Origin: Rhizophagus irregularis
Lineage: Eukaryota; Glomeromycota; Glomeromycetes; Glomerales; Glomeraceae
Length of the DNA stretch: 64,000 nucleotides
Direction of reading: 5' to 3'
Assembly: GCF_026210795.1 (NCBI RefSeq)
Contig: NC_089440.1
Coordinates: 2,914,001-2,978,000 of the forward strand
Shown here: positions 1 to 11,315 of the stretch, one piece after another
Layout: every line of letters begins with the position of its first letter
Numbering within the stretch: the first letter of the stretch is position 1
The notes under the pieces: model-generated
Told to the model about the DNA's origin: nothing
Seen by the model: only the letters and a program-made list of their open reading frames with translations
Databases searched by the model: none
Made by a program: the position numbers and the translations under genes

Positions 1-169
1 TAAATTTTATTTTTTTTTTTTGCAATTTAACATTTTAGCGTAATAATAATAATAATTCGGTATAGTAATGATTATAAATTTATAATAATGATAATAAAAT
101 TTATATAATATAATATAAAAAATAAATAAATGCCAATTTTTTATAATAAAATAAGTAAATACATAATAA

Positions 170-320
170 AAAATGGTTTTGGACTTTCGGCCTATAGTTT
201 CGGCCTATATAAAGTTTCAGCTATAGTTTCGGATTTCGGCACCAGTTTCGGACTTGGGTTTCGGAATTTCAGATTCAGCCACACCTCTAAAAGGTTTCGG
301 CCACAAGTATACCATGACCC
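170..320. repeat. TTTCGGC-rich low-complexity segment
   Basis: A stretch with many irregular copies of TTTCGG/TTTCGGC. A segment of the same flavour is inserted in the LINE at about 41883-42062, so this looks like a dispersed short repeat and not local slippage. The first 170 bases are plain AT-rich sequence with no gene visible. Confidence 0.5.
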
Positions 321-530
321 TTAGTTGAAATGTGCGGCCTAACCGTACACACTAATTCACCATGATGCAGTCCAACTACACTAATCCCTGTACCTTCACG
401 CTATTAGTTATAGCGTCTGCAGTAAAATTTTTTTTATTTCCGTGGTCATGGAAATCGAACCTGCGACCTCACCATACTCAGGCTTAATGAGGGTCTCAGT
501 GACTAACCACTGAGATAGGGTGACCAACCC
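310..530 (-). mobile_element. tRNA-derived SINE-like sequence
   Basis: On the minus strand, starting near 527, there is a pol III A-box-like stretch (ATCTCAGTGGTTAGTCACTG) and, about 50 bases on, a B-box match (AGGTTCGATTTCC near 450). The segment resembles the front of a tRNA but the acceptor arms pair poorly. It is followed by a non-tRNA body to about 310. This is the layout of a tRNA-headed SINE. It abuts the truncated end of the Tigger-like MITE at 530. A decayed tRNA gene is the alternative. No family name is claimed. Confidence 0.55.
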
Positions 531-1088
531 ATATATTTGGTGATTATAAAGAGATGTGATATTTGTATATCATAATTCTGGCCAAAAATTAACATAATTT
601 TAGCCAGAATTATACTTAAAACTTTATTGTATCGTAACTTCGCCAATATTAATCGTAGAGAGATGATCTTACCACCATTCGATTCGTCTTGATAAGACGG
701 TTCTAATGGTATAAAATATGTCAAAATCCAATCACTAGATTAATTTCCGAAATTAAAAAAATATTAATAGTTTTTGTGTAATAACTCTGCCAATATTGAT
801 CACAGAGAGATGAGCTTACCACCATTCGATTCGTCTCAGTGAGACGATTCTAACAAGCTATGATACATCTTTGTAGATGCCAAGTTATTTAATATATTCT
901 TTATATAACTGTGATTATAAACGGTTCTTTTTAATATAAGATTTTTGAGGATAGGTGTGATAGTGACTATAGATAGATTGTGATTATATAGGATAGATTT
1001 TAATAATAAAGTGTTTTGAACATTCAACTGGTGTGACTATATAGTAGAATGTGACTATAACGGGAGTGACTATAGAGGGAGTTGACTG
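530..1088 (-). mobile_element. Tigger/pogo-like MITE, copy 1 (one end missing)
   Basis: The right end reads as the inverse of CAGTCAACTCCCTCTATAG, followed by TA at 1089-1090. This is a pogo/Tigger-type terminus at a TA target. The body matches the intact copy at 46382-47342 and the split copy at 30746-44171. The left terminus is lost where the SINE-like sequence begins. It carries no transposase; the 63-66 codon frame seen in all three copies is a by-product of their shared sequence. Confidence 0.8.
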
Positions 1089-1090
1089 TA

Positions 1091-1270
1091 TAGTAAGTGC
1101 TAAGAATTATATTAATTTAAAAGAAATATTTACCAACTTATAGTATAATGACATTAAATAAAAATTTTTTAATACTCACCCCCAATTTACTGTATATTAT
1201 ATAGTATTTTGTATAATAAAAATGTAACAAAATCAATATTTTAATTAAAGGTAGACAAATCAGCCCATAT
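1091..1270 (+). repeat. 180-bp repeat, solo right end of an inverted-repeat element
   Basis: Nearly identical to 5280-5459. It ends in the same GTAGACAAATCAGCCC terminus that forms one arm of the element at 4500-5460. Here only the right part is left; the Tigger-like MITE sits directly at its left edge. Confidence 0.7.
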
Positions 1271-2118
1271 GATATTCCATTTATATAGAAAGTAAAATTT
1301 TCTTTTTTGAAAGTTTATATAATATTATGTAATAAAGTACCTAATAGAAGCAATATTATATAATTCAAAATTAGTAATTTAAATATAACAGTTTTTTTTA
1401 TTATATAGATATAAATTATATTCCTTTTACTTATACCTCTTTTTTAAACTTTTTTTTAATTTAATTTTATTTCCTATTTTGGTATTCTACTGTCTTTATA
1501 TTTTTTTTGCAAATTTTACAAATTTTACTACTTTTTTTATCTAACAAAAGTCTATTTTATAAAAAATTTTGATTATTAATTTTAACTTTAATTCTATTTT
1601 AAAATTGCAGAACCAGACATCTAAAAGTTTTAATATTTTACTTGAAATTTTTATTTATTAGCAATTATTAAAAAACTACTTATAGAGTATAGAACTAATA
1701 TTAGATATTATTTTATAGCTGGGTTTAATCAATTCAAAATTTAGTTAGTTTGTAATTCAATTAATTGGTTATACTAAAATCAATTTAGACTGATTAATTA
1801 ATTATATTAAACCAGTTTAAACTGATTAATTAGTTATATTAAACCAATTTAAACTGATTAATCAGTTATATTAAATTGATTTAAATAGATTAACCAGTTA
1901 TATTATAATTATTTTCATATTATTTGGAATAAAGTAAAATTTTGAATCTAACATCTGGTTTAATATATCAGATATTGAATTATTATGTAAATTAAGATTT
2001 ATTTGAACAATTAATTTTTCTTTAAATTTTCATTTTTAAATATGAATTTTAAAATAAAATTATTTATTTTTTGATTAACTGCATTAATTTTATCTTCTAA
2101 TTTATATAGCTATTGAAC
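1271..2118. other. AT-rich gap with a 32-bp tandem repeat
   Basis: No gene seen. About 1765-1911 holds roughly four and a half copies of a 32-bp unit (TTATATTAAACC then AATTTAAACTGATTAA). The rest is poly-T and A/T runs. Confidence 0.6.
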
Positions 2119-2344
2119 AGGACCCTGCTTACTTATAATAAAGGTCACTGTAGAAAATTGGCCCTTTACTAATAGTTTTTACCTTACTTTTTTCTTAAAT
2201 TCTATTGGTTAATTAGCTAAAAAGGAAAAAAATCATAACAATGTAACATAAAATTTCCTTTTATAGTAGGATCTGCAAAGAATTTTATATATGATTTTTA
2301 CCTTAGACCTAGAGGTGACCTATCTTATAAGTAAGTGGGGTTCT
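2119..2344. mobile_element. MITE with 30-bp TIRs and 8-bp TSD (family A, short copy)
   Basis: The termini begin AGGACCCTGCTTACTT on the left and, inverted, AGAACCCCACTTACTT on the right; similarity runs about 30 bases to GGTCAC. The exact 8-bp duplication TATTGAAC flanks both sides (2111-2118 and 2345-2352). At 226 bp it is non-coding. The TSD length fits hAT-, P- or Merlin-type transposases; the ends alone do not decide which. Confidence 0.85.
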
Positions 2345-4279
2345 TATTGAACTAATCTTTACAGGTTTAAAGATATTTATATTTGTTTTCTTTGCTATTT
2401 AGTTTTGTATTTATTGATATAACTTTTACATACTATATACAGTCAAATCCCTATATACCGATATAGCTGTTTTTGGAAAAAATATCAGTATATCAAATTA
2501 TCAGTACATTATAAAAATTTTATATAATAATATTTATTATAGTACGTAGATTAGTATTGGTATAAAAATTTTTGTATAAAATCACAATATCTTTTAATAA
2601 AAAATTTTATACCTAATTTATCATATGAAATATTTTAGAAAATATTTTAGAAAAATTGTTTTATTTATTTATTACAGTATATTAATGTATTAGTATATTA
2701 GTATATTAGTATATTAGTATCAGTATATATAGTGTTCAAAAATTATACTAAAGAGTTTAAAAAAAACTATCTAACGTAGTTTATTTTGAGTTATTAATAT
2801 GTGATTTCAATACTTGATGTCTTAACTTCTGCAATACATTTGATTTATTTGAATTAATACAAACATCTGATAAATGTTTAAAAAATAATACAAGATCATC
2901 CAAATAACCTAAAGCTTTTGTTACTAAAATTACTACTAGAGGCACTTCATTTGGATTTACTTCTGGTTCATTATTATTATTTGACTTTACTATAGATACA
3001 ATTTTATCATCAGTTAACCTTTCATTACTTTTTAAACAATCATCAATATGAAGAAACTTATCTGCATCCATAAGATCATCAAATGGTAGTTTGTTAATTA
3101 AATCTTGTAATTCCATTTCATCCTGAAATGCTTGATCCTCAATTTCATCAAATTTGTCTATTTCACTTATTGGTAAAATCCCTGTATGTTTTCAACAATT
3201 AACAATAGTTTGTTGATTTACAGAATTCCAAGCATTTATGCTGAAATTAATAGAATCATAAATATTTATAGGAATAGGCTCTTTGTTAAATTCTTGTGAA
3301 ATTTCATATACTTCAATTTTATTTCTAACAAGTAATTTCTGGTACTGTGCCTAAATTATTGAAATTTACCATAAATTAAACTTAATTTTGTAAAAAAAGA
3401 CCTTTGCAAATTAATAAAAATACTAGCTTTAAAAGAATTAATAATTCCTGCATCATAAGGCTGTAGATAAGATGTAGTATTTGGTGGCAAAAAGTGAACA
3501 ACCACATTGGTTAAATTTATTTCTTCATTTATAATATGTATGGAAGCATTATCAACAAGCAAAAGGATATTGCGATTTTGTAATTGTATTTGCATATCCA
3601 ATTTTTTAAGATAATTGTTCCATATAGAAACTTGCATCTATGCAGTTGAATTCCAGTAATAGCTTATTGGTAATTCTTCTTTTTTTTCCCATTTAATGCT
3701 CACGGATTCTGGTATTTATGAATAAACAATGATTTTTCAGTACCAGTAGCATTACATGTAAAAAGCAGAGTAACCTGCTTTTTAGATTTCTTTGTTCCAG
3801 AAAGAAGTCCTTGTGCTAATGTTTTTGATGGTTCAAGATTCCAATACAATTCTAAAATAAACAAAATTATAAATATAGAAAATAAAAGTCTTTTGAAAAA
3901 AAAAAATATAATTTACCAGTCTCATCACAGTTAAAAATGTCATTTAAGTCATAATCTTTGATTATTTCACGCAAAATACCTCTTTCTTTATCTAAAGTTT
4001 CCAATGGCGTGCTTTTTGCTTCACCCCATTTAATATATTCTTTTAAATTATGGTGCTTTTTAAACTTATTGATCCAATCATTAGAAACTGAAAAATTATA
4101 GACTTCAAGTTGTTGTGCAAAATATTTTGCTTTTTCACGTAAAATATCAGTGTTAATGGTAAGTTCTGCAGCAAGAGCGTTTGTTACCCATAATGAAAGA
4201 GCTTCTTCTACTTGAGGAAAATAAACAGGCCTCTCCTTTTGTTTATTTGCATCTTTTGAGTCTGGATTTATGAGTAACC

Positions 4280-6092
4280 AGAACCCCGCTTACTTCTAAT
4301 AGAGGTCACCCACAAGCCTAAGGTAAAAATTACATAGAAAAGTCAAAAAAACTGGTTGAATTCATAAGGTAAAATTCTTTATAAATTAAAAAAAGTAAAT
4401 GTAATTCTGTGGTAAGTTTTTTTTATGTAACTGTTAAGTATATGGCAAAATTAAACAGGATTTTAAAATGTAACTTGTAATTATAAGGTAAAATTTATGC
4501 ATATGGGCTGATTTGTCTACTCTGCATTAAAAAGAGTTATTGATTGATTTTCACAATTTTTGTTACTCAAAATTGTTTTGTAATACCAAAAAATCATCTG
4601 ATTGATGATCACTTGACTAAATAATAAGTTGAACAAAAATTTACATTTGCGAAACTTAAATTATTAAATGTAAAAGAGCTGTGAAAAAACCCATTTCACT
4701 AATAAAAAACCCATTTCTCATATATATGGAATTTTTAACATATATTATTAAAAAGTAAGTATATTTTAATAAAATATAAAGTAAAAAAAAAAAAAAATAA
4801 TAAAATATAAAGTAAAATAAAAATTTATATAGCCTTAGTAGCTATAAATGTTTATAAAAGTATAATAAAAATATCATATAAAAGATGGTATCATAATAAA
4901 TATTTTCAAACAATAAAAATAATTATTTTATGTCAGAGTTTGTATTACCATCTTTAAATGCAAATATATCAAGATTCACTGATCCGTTTCTATAATTTTA
5001 GGCTCGTTGGAAAGCCCTTGTTCTGGACTTTATAGGCGAAAAAAGAGCTCGCTGATTGAATCATTAAATCCAGAGATATTTACGTTTAAAGTTGAGGTAC
5101 AAACTTTTTAACATGCTTAAATGCAAATATCTTGGGATCCACTGATCCATTTTTTATAAATTTAGGCTCTTTGGAAAGCCTTTAATCTGGTCTATATGAA
5201 CGAAAAAAGAGCTTGCCAATTAGATCACTAGATCTGGAGATATTTACGTTTTAAGTTGAGATACAATTTTTAACATATATAGTAAGTGCTAAGAATTATA
5301 TTAATTTAAAAGAAATATTTACCAAATTATAGTATAATAACATTAAATAAAAATTTTTTAATACTCATTTCCAATTTACTGTATATTATATAGTATTTTG
5401 TATAATAAAAATGTAATAAAATTAATATTTTAATTAAAGGTAGACAAATCAGCCCATATGGATTTCGTAAAATTTATTAGTATATACTATTTTTAGCACA
5501 AAGTTTATTATACAGATACATAAAATTTCATTACACAAATACATAAAATTTATTATATTATTTTTAGTATAAGTTCATTACACAGACACGTAAAATTTCA
5601 TTATACAAATGCAGACACATACAAATTATTACACAAACACGTAAAATTAAAAAAATAAATATGTAAAAAAGAATTTTTTATGGATATCCATGTAATATAA
5701 AAAATTATAAAATAAAGTAAAGATCGTAAAGGGTTGGGGGTGGTAGGTGAAATAAATTAGTTATTTTTTATTATTTTTTTTTTTGTCAAAAAATAATATA
5801 TATATCTATAACTATTAATCAATTTTGAACTTATTTTAAATAATAATTATATCTAAAAATTAGGCCAATTTTAAAAGAAATAAAAAGTACTAAATGTATA
5901 AAATAAATTATGTTTTATATAATCTATAATTATAAATGTTACTGAACTTGTAAGGTAAAAATATATATGATTTAAAAATGTAACTGGAAAGCTGGTAGAA
6001 TTACTTAGTAGAAGGAAAATTTGGAATAAGGTAAATTTACATATAAATCTTAAAAATTTTACAGTGACCTTTATTAGAAGTAAGCGGGTCCT
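4280..6092. mobile_element. Family A element, 1.8 kb, inside the Tigger transposase
   Basis: The termini match the 2119-2344 MITE (AGAACCCCGCTTACTT and, inverted, AGGACCCGCTTACTT). An exact 8-bp TSD GAGTAACC lies at 4272-4279 and 6093-6100. No transposase is recognisable. It carries another inverted-repeat element (4500-5460) and an imperfect 155-bp tandem duplication (about 4953-5105 and 5112-5275). Confidence 0.85.
4500..5460. mobile_element. Element with 21-bp terminal inverted repeats, nested
   Basis: Starts with CATATGGGCTGATTTGTCTA at 4500 and ends with its exact inverse at 5460. A second locus (1091-1270) keeps only the right 180 bp. No TSD is clear and no coding frame is seen; the interior includes the duplicated 155-bp block. 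Confidence 0.65.
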
Positions 6093-6560
6093 GAGTAACC
6101 ACTTGTCTTTTTTTTAAAAAATATCTGAAACAGTATTTTGTTTAATTTTATATAAAGCTGCAAGTTCCTCTTGAGTAGGTCATGGTGTTTTTTGAAAGTC
6201 TAAACAGAGTTGACGTTTTTGTACATGTGTTAAAACTACTCTTTTATTTGGTTTAGAAGTATCTTGAACAGACTTCCTTTTTCTTTGTTGTTGAAATATA
6301 GCTATAAGTTAAAACATGACACATTGAGCAAAAAAGTTAGTATTATATGCTGGTGTATTAAACTTGGATTATCGGTATATACTACTATATATTACTTATT
6401 AAGGGATAAAAAAATTGCATCGGTATATGTTATATCGTAAAACAATATATAATATTGGTATAATGAAGTTTTTCTATTAGTTGTGAAATGGGACAAAGAA
6501 TATTCATATGTATATATCAATTATCGGTATATAAACTATCGGTATATCGAGGTTAGACTG

Positions 6561-7060
6561 TATTAGTAAAATTTAAACTTTTAGGATCTTTAAGTATAAT
6601 AAGTACATTAGCTTTAAACTATATAAAAAAAGGTTTCTTATATTTTATATATTCGTTTTTTGTAGTTGGTTTATAAAAAAATTCTCTTAATTTTTTATAA
6701 AAGTCTTAAAATATACAAATACAATTATTTTTACTTTTTGTATAAATTATACAAATTAAATATATCAGACAAATATTAGGAAAATGTAGTCTAAAATATT
6801 TATATATAGTAACTTAAACTTATAATATTTATAGTAATATTAGTTAATAAAATACATGTTTATCAATTATTAATCATATGAACTTACTATAAGATTATTA
6901 TAATATATTAATTTAGTAATATTTAATAAATCAGTTTTATTTTAATTATACTATATTTATTAAAATCATTGATGTATTATTTATGTATATTTAATATTTA
7001 GCATTTTTTCTTAAAAAAAACTAAAAAAAACTAAATAAAATATTTTTACTATTTTGTATA
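6561..7060. other. AT-rich gap
   Basis: Very AT-rich, with no frame, repeat or RNA gene that I can support. Confidence 0.5.
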
Positions 7061-7069
7061 TCTGCTTTT

Positions 7070-7480
7070 AGTATTAATAGCATCTTGAATTCTTTTTGTT
7101 ATTGATTCAATTAATTTAGTATATATTTCTAATGGCATTTCATTTTAAATTTAAGAAATATACTTTTATATTTTTACTTTAATTTTAATATTAACACTTT
7201 AAATTGATAATCAATATTATTCACAAATGTTCTATTGGATTGAAATCAGAGATAAATTAAGAGACAGATCGTCATTCAACAGGAGAAAATGATCGACATT
7301 CTATAATTAATTTTACGGGCTTTGTAATTAATAAAAAAATTTTTTGGAATTTCTTGTTCTTTACTATAAATTTTTTTCCAATAAGTGAAAAAAAACAGTA
7401 TACAATAACTTTCATGTCCAAAAAAAAATATTTCATAAACTTGCACTATAGGTATATATATGTAGTTTTAGTAGAAACTG
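7070..7480 (-). pseudogene. Tc1/mariner transposase C-terminal relic
   Basis: On the minus strand, about 7260-7200 encodes SDFNPIEHL, the Tc1-type block holding the last catalytic acidic residue region. A stop stands where the usual Trp would follow. Further on, 7135-7070 gives a residue string like the family's C-terminus (KLIESITKRIQDAI). Stops and frame breaks throughout. The termini of the element are not recognised. Confidence 0.6.
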
Positions 7481-9169
7481 TACAAGTTTAACAAAGAATG
7501 TGAATATTAAAAAGATTCAAATAAAGCTAAATAAAGATTTAAAAACTAAATAAAAAACCAAATATAGCTTAGTTACAGTGAAAAATGTTCAAAAATTTTT
7601 CATCCAATATTTGGGTTAATAGGAAATTTACCGTCAGAATCTTGCGTTTTTACATAGAAAAGTCAAAGACGTGAAATTCTAGCGATTTCAAACTTTGCAA
7701 GTGGCTTAGCTAGGATTGTCACTATAAATTACCGTCTTTAAAATTTGTGTATCATATCACATGATGATATGACAATCCGGTAAAAAAGGAGTATTAGCCA
7801 TTTTTAGCGATAATTTGTGTAAATCGGCACTATTAAAATTCTCCGGTTGAGTGGCGATTTGTCTCTTAATAATAAAAAAATAGATTCTGAAAGATTTCAC
7901 CTCCAAGTATATAATTATAAATAATTACAAATTTACTATATAATAATTTTTAAAAAAAGAAATATGTTGTAATATTTTGTGTAAAATTATTATTTTCTTA
8001 TAAAACTAATTGAAATTAAACAATAGTATAATTTAAAAAAAAAGGTAATGATATAAAAGATAATCATAAAAAGTTATACTATAATTCAATATATTAGTTT
8101 TTATAAAAATTTTTTATAATTTTACTATATATTAATAAATTTTAAGAAAAATGGATTTATTAAAGATAGATATACTAATATGAATTAAAAGAATATAGAA
8201 TATCAGGTTATGTTATAACTATTATTTATATAATACAATTTTAAATTAGAAGCTATTAGACAGAAATTACAATTTTTTTATTAAATTTTATAAATGTTAT
8301 TTCTGTAGACTATTTAGCAAATAAATATAAATTCTAAAAATCTTTATTTTAAATAATTTTTTTTTAAAGTATTCTTCAATTGATTTCTTATTGCATAACT
8401 CTGAATCTTTCAGATTAATGTTATTTATGTTTTTATATTTTTTTTAAAATTGTCTGTAAACTGTAAAACCATGATAGCAGAGTTGGGAAAGTATATTGTA
8501 CTATTTTATACCATATTATATTATTTTATATAATAAGATCAAAAACAATTCTTATGTTCTTATGATTTTCAACATCTAGTAATCTGATTTATACAATTTT
8601 TTTATTTTGTAGTTCTACAAAATAAAAAAATGTTTGTTCAAATTGGTCTATTAGTTTGTGAAATATTTGCAAAAAAACAAATTTGAGAAAAATTACAAAA
8701 AATGTACTGTACTAAAAAAGTTAGAGTACAGTACTGTACGTACTGTACTAACTGTACTGGTACAGTACAGTACACTTGAACCTTGCATTATAGTACTAGA
8801 TATACTAAATAATAGATTTTGGTATATATGGGAAAATTAAAGTACAAATGGAAGTTGACTAATTGATTTTTTAGGGCATTTATTTTTCAAACTTACACAT
8901 TGTTAAAATCATTTTTTGACATTAATTGATTAACATTCTCTTTGCAAATAATAGTAATATGATAATGTTAAATTTATCATGAATAAAGTGAATAAGAATT
9001 GTTAAAAGACCCACAAAAGCAAAACCAATTTGGCAGATATGCAATATCAACAGTTAATTCAATCAATAGTTATTAATTAAAATTATCAAATAGAAAATTT
9101 TTATAAATTGTTTAATAAAGCTTTTTAAAATTGAATGTTAATAATTGTGAATTTAATTAATAGTTCTTT
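7481..9169. other. AT-rich gap with GTACTGTAC palindromes
   Basis: Mostly low-complexity AT sequence. 7600-7870 is less AT-biased and looks like an old, unidentified repeat. 8706-8775 has a cluster of overlapping GTACAGTAC/TACTGTAC palindromes. No gene supported. The stretch next to 9170 will include the 3' untranslated region of the CWC21 gene. Confidence 0.5.
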
Positions 9170-10951
9170 TTAATCTTTAGAATAATGATGTTCGCCTTCA
9201 ATATCAGAATTTGAATTGCTAACATAATCATTATTCTTTCGTGATTCTTTTCTACCATAATCTCCATCTAGTTCACTATCACTAGTATCATTCCTTCTCC
9301 TCCTTCTCCTATTTTTGTGATAGTCACTTTCTTCTGACGACGATCTGATCTTACGAACCCTATCAGCTTCAAAACGAGAATTATTACGTTCTTCAATACG
9401 TCTGTGTGATAATTTATCATGTGAAGGAGATCTATCATCTTCATTGTATCGATGATGTCTTGATGATAAACCTGTATCTTCATTATAATTATTTCGTGGG
9501 GAATAATCCCAAGCATCATTACGTTTTTCTGAACTAGAAATATTACGCCTCGTCTCAAATTCATTTCGATAACGGGAACGAACATTTTCTTCTTTGTAGT
9601 GTGTATATGAAGGTGGCGAAACACTACGCAAAGAAGATTTCCTCTCTGAATGTTTAGAGATTTCTTTTGGGCTCCTTTGTCTTCGTCGCGGAGGAGATAA
9701 GCTATCATTTCGATATCTTCGAAAGGAAGCAATATCTCGATTTCTTCTTGGAATTGGTGATAAGCTTCCGTCACGATATCTCCTAGAAGAAGGAATACTA
9801 CTATCTCGATTTCTCCTACGTGTAAAAGATCCTTCACGTCGTCTTGGAGATCTGGGCATTCTATGATCTTTTTGATTATAATCTCTGTCAGAATAATCAT
9901 CTTTTTTTCTTCTTGAAATATTTTCGTTTGTATCACTATCTTCCTGTTTGGCATGATGCGAAGTATGATACCGTTTGTTGTAATTATCTCGGCTACTATC
10001 GCTTTCTGTATTGCCACTTTCGCTGTCAGTTGCACTATCACTTGAATTTCTTTTTTAAAAAAAAGAATTGTAAATAATCCGATTTAATAACAAATTTTAT
10101 TACTCCATTAATCTAAAATTTAATAAACTTACTTCTTTTCACGTCGATTATGATATTTTTTATCTGTATCCTTTTCCATTGAACGTCTGTCCCTTTCACG
10201 ATGAATACTGCGTTGATTTTCATTTTTATTTCTATTTGTCTCCCATTTTTTTTCTCGTTCTCTCAAGTCATGTTCTCGCTCCTCTAATTTTTTCTGACGT
10301 TGTTCAATTTCTTTGTCTCGTTGAGCAATTCGTTCACGCTTCTTTTGTTCCTGTAAGTCACGATCAAAAGCTGCGCCTTCAACATAATCCTTTGAATTAA
10401 TACCTAAAGCTCTCATCATTTTTTCATTCTCCGAAAGCTTAGCTTGAGAGAGATGATGAGTCTGATATTCTTGTATACTAATGAAATTTAAATGGATTAT
10501 TAATTAATGATATCTAATATAACTTGACAATTATAAAAGTATTATAGATAACAAACTTTTTGTTATCCTTAACGATATCAATGGACTTGAGCATTGATTG
10601 TCGAAACGCATCAATTTCTTCTTCGATTTCTTTTTCAGATCTCCTGTGAAAAATAATTTAATGATTTAACAGCAATTTATCAAAATACTAAAAAATATCA
10701 GCTAATATTTACCCAGCTTCCTCAAGTTTCTGTTGAAGAGATATACATTTTAACTCAACCTGTCTCTTTTTTTCATGATCCAGTATTTCTTGATTAGGTT
10801 TACGATTAGCAAGTGCAGAAGAATTTGCTTTAGCTTCATCTAAAGATTCAATTTGAATATCTTTGCGAGGTCTGATAAAAGAGAGGTTACGAACTACATA
10901 ACCATTTGTTCCAGATCCGCGAGGTGTAGAAAGACCTACGTTACCGTACAT
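9170..10951 (-). CDS. CWC21: Cwc21/SRRM2-type splicing factor with RS tail
   Basis: A spliceosome component; in the family the N-terminus sits near the catalytic centre (NTC-associated, contacts Prp8 and Snu114). Exons: 10951-10713, 10643-10557, 10477-10133, 10049-9170, all GT..AG, giving 516 aa in frame. The first residues MYGNVGLSTPRGSGTNGYVV match the invariant start of the family. The cwf21 domain follows at about 50-110 (KPNQEILDHEKKRQVELK, then EEEIDAFRQS). A charged coiled coil covers about 120-220 (QKKLEEREHDLRERE). A long Arg/Ser-rich tail reaches the stop. Yeast Cwc21 is much shorter, so this is the long SRRM2-like form. It is nearest its neighbour U1A (365 bp away, same strand). 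The start is fixed by family conservation. Confidence 0.93.
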
Positions 10952-11315
10952 GTTTGCCGTTTATGTTGAATTTTTTAAGATTGAAAGTAGTTAAGTAGTT
11001 TCACTCAGGCAATTATTAATCCATGTGATCTTACAGTGTTACAAAAACAAAAACATATAGCGTCGCCCGAAAAAATGGTAGCCAGAATTACATGCCGGTT
11101 TTTTAGAATTATTTGTCACATAGTGTCACATCCAAACTGGGGACGAAATTAAAAATCTAATTGTCACCCATAACTTGTCACTTCCTAAAACCCGACCGCT
11201 ACAACCTACTTCCGTGGAAATTCCTAAATTACAAGCAAATTTGCAAACTAAAAATAACGACAACCCGATAAGAATTTAGACAAAAACTTTGTCGATTTAT
11301 TCTTTAAAATATCCT

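Larger units (their letters stand above)
2781..6300 (-). pseudogene. Tigger/jerky-type DDE transposase, disrupted
   Basis: Read on the minus strand. 6300-6101 encodes a CENP-B-like N-terminal HTH, with an in-frame TGA where a Trp is expected and an A-run frameshift. After the nested element, 4271-3917 continues through a second HTH to the first catalytic Asp (NCDETG). A 65-bp GT..AG intron (3852-3916) follows. Then come the second Asp (LLLVDNASIH, about 3560) and the third (YLQPYDAGIINSF, about 3460). 3116-2781 is the acidic C-terminal tail usual in this family. Several frames are needed, so no functional protein can be made. Residue order and DDE spacing fit the DDE_1 family. Confidence 0.85.
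2440..6560 (-). mobile_element. Tigger/pogo-like DNA transposon, interrupted
   Basis: Left terminus CAGTCAAATCCCTATATACC, right terminus the inverse of CAGTCTAACCTCGATATACC, both flanked by TA (2438-2439, 6561-6562). Inside, on the minus strand, is a CENP-B-type HTH plus DDE transposase. The 1.8-kb family A element at 4280-6092 has jumped into the transposase gene, so the original transposon was about 2.3 kb. In-frame stops and a homopolymer frameshift show it is dead. Confidence 0.88.

Noticed and set aside
438-530. Functional tRNA gene
   Set aside because: The B box is good but acceptor pairing is poor and the sequence continues into a SINE-like body.
836-1027. Small protein frame conserved in three places (also 30807-31007 and 46443-46643)
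   Set aside because: It lies within three copies of the same MITE; similarity is explained by the repeat, and the frame includes MITE terminus sequence.
9268-10077. Long frames overlapping the CWC21 exons
   Set aside because: Shadow frames of the Arg/Ser-coding repeats in the CWC21 tail.
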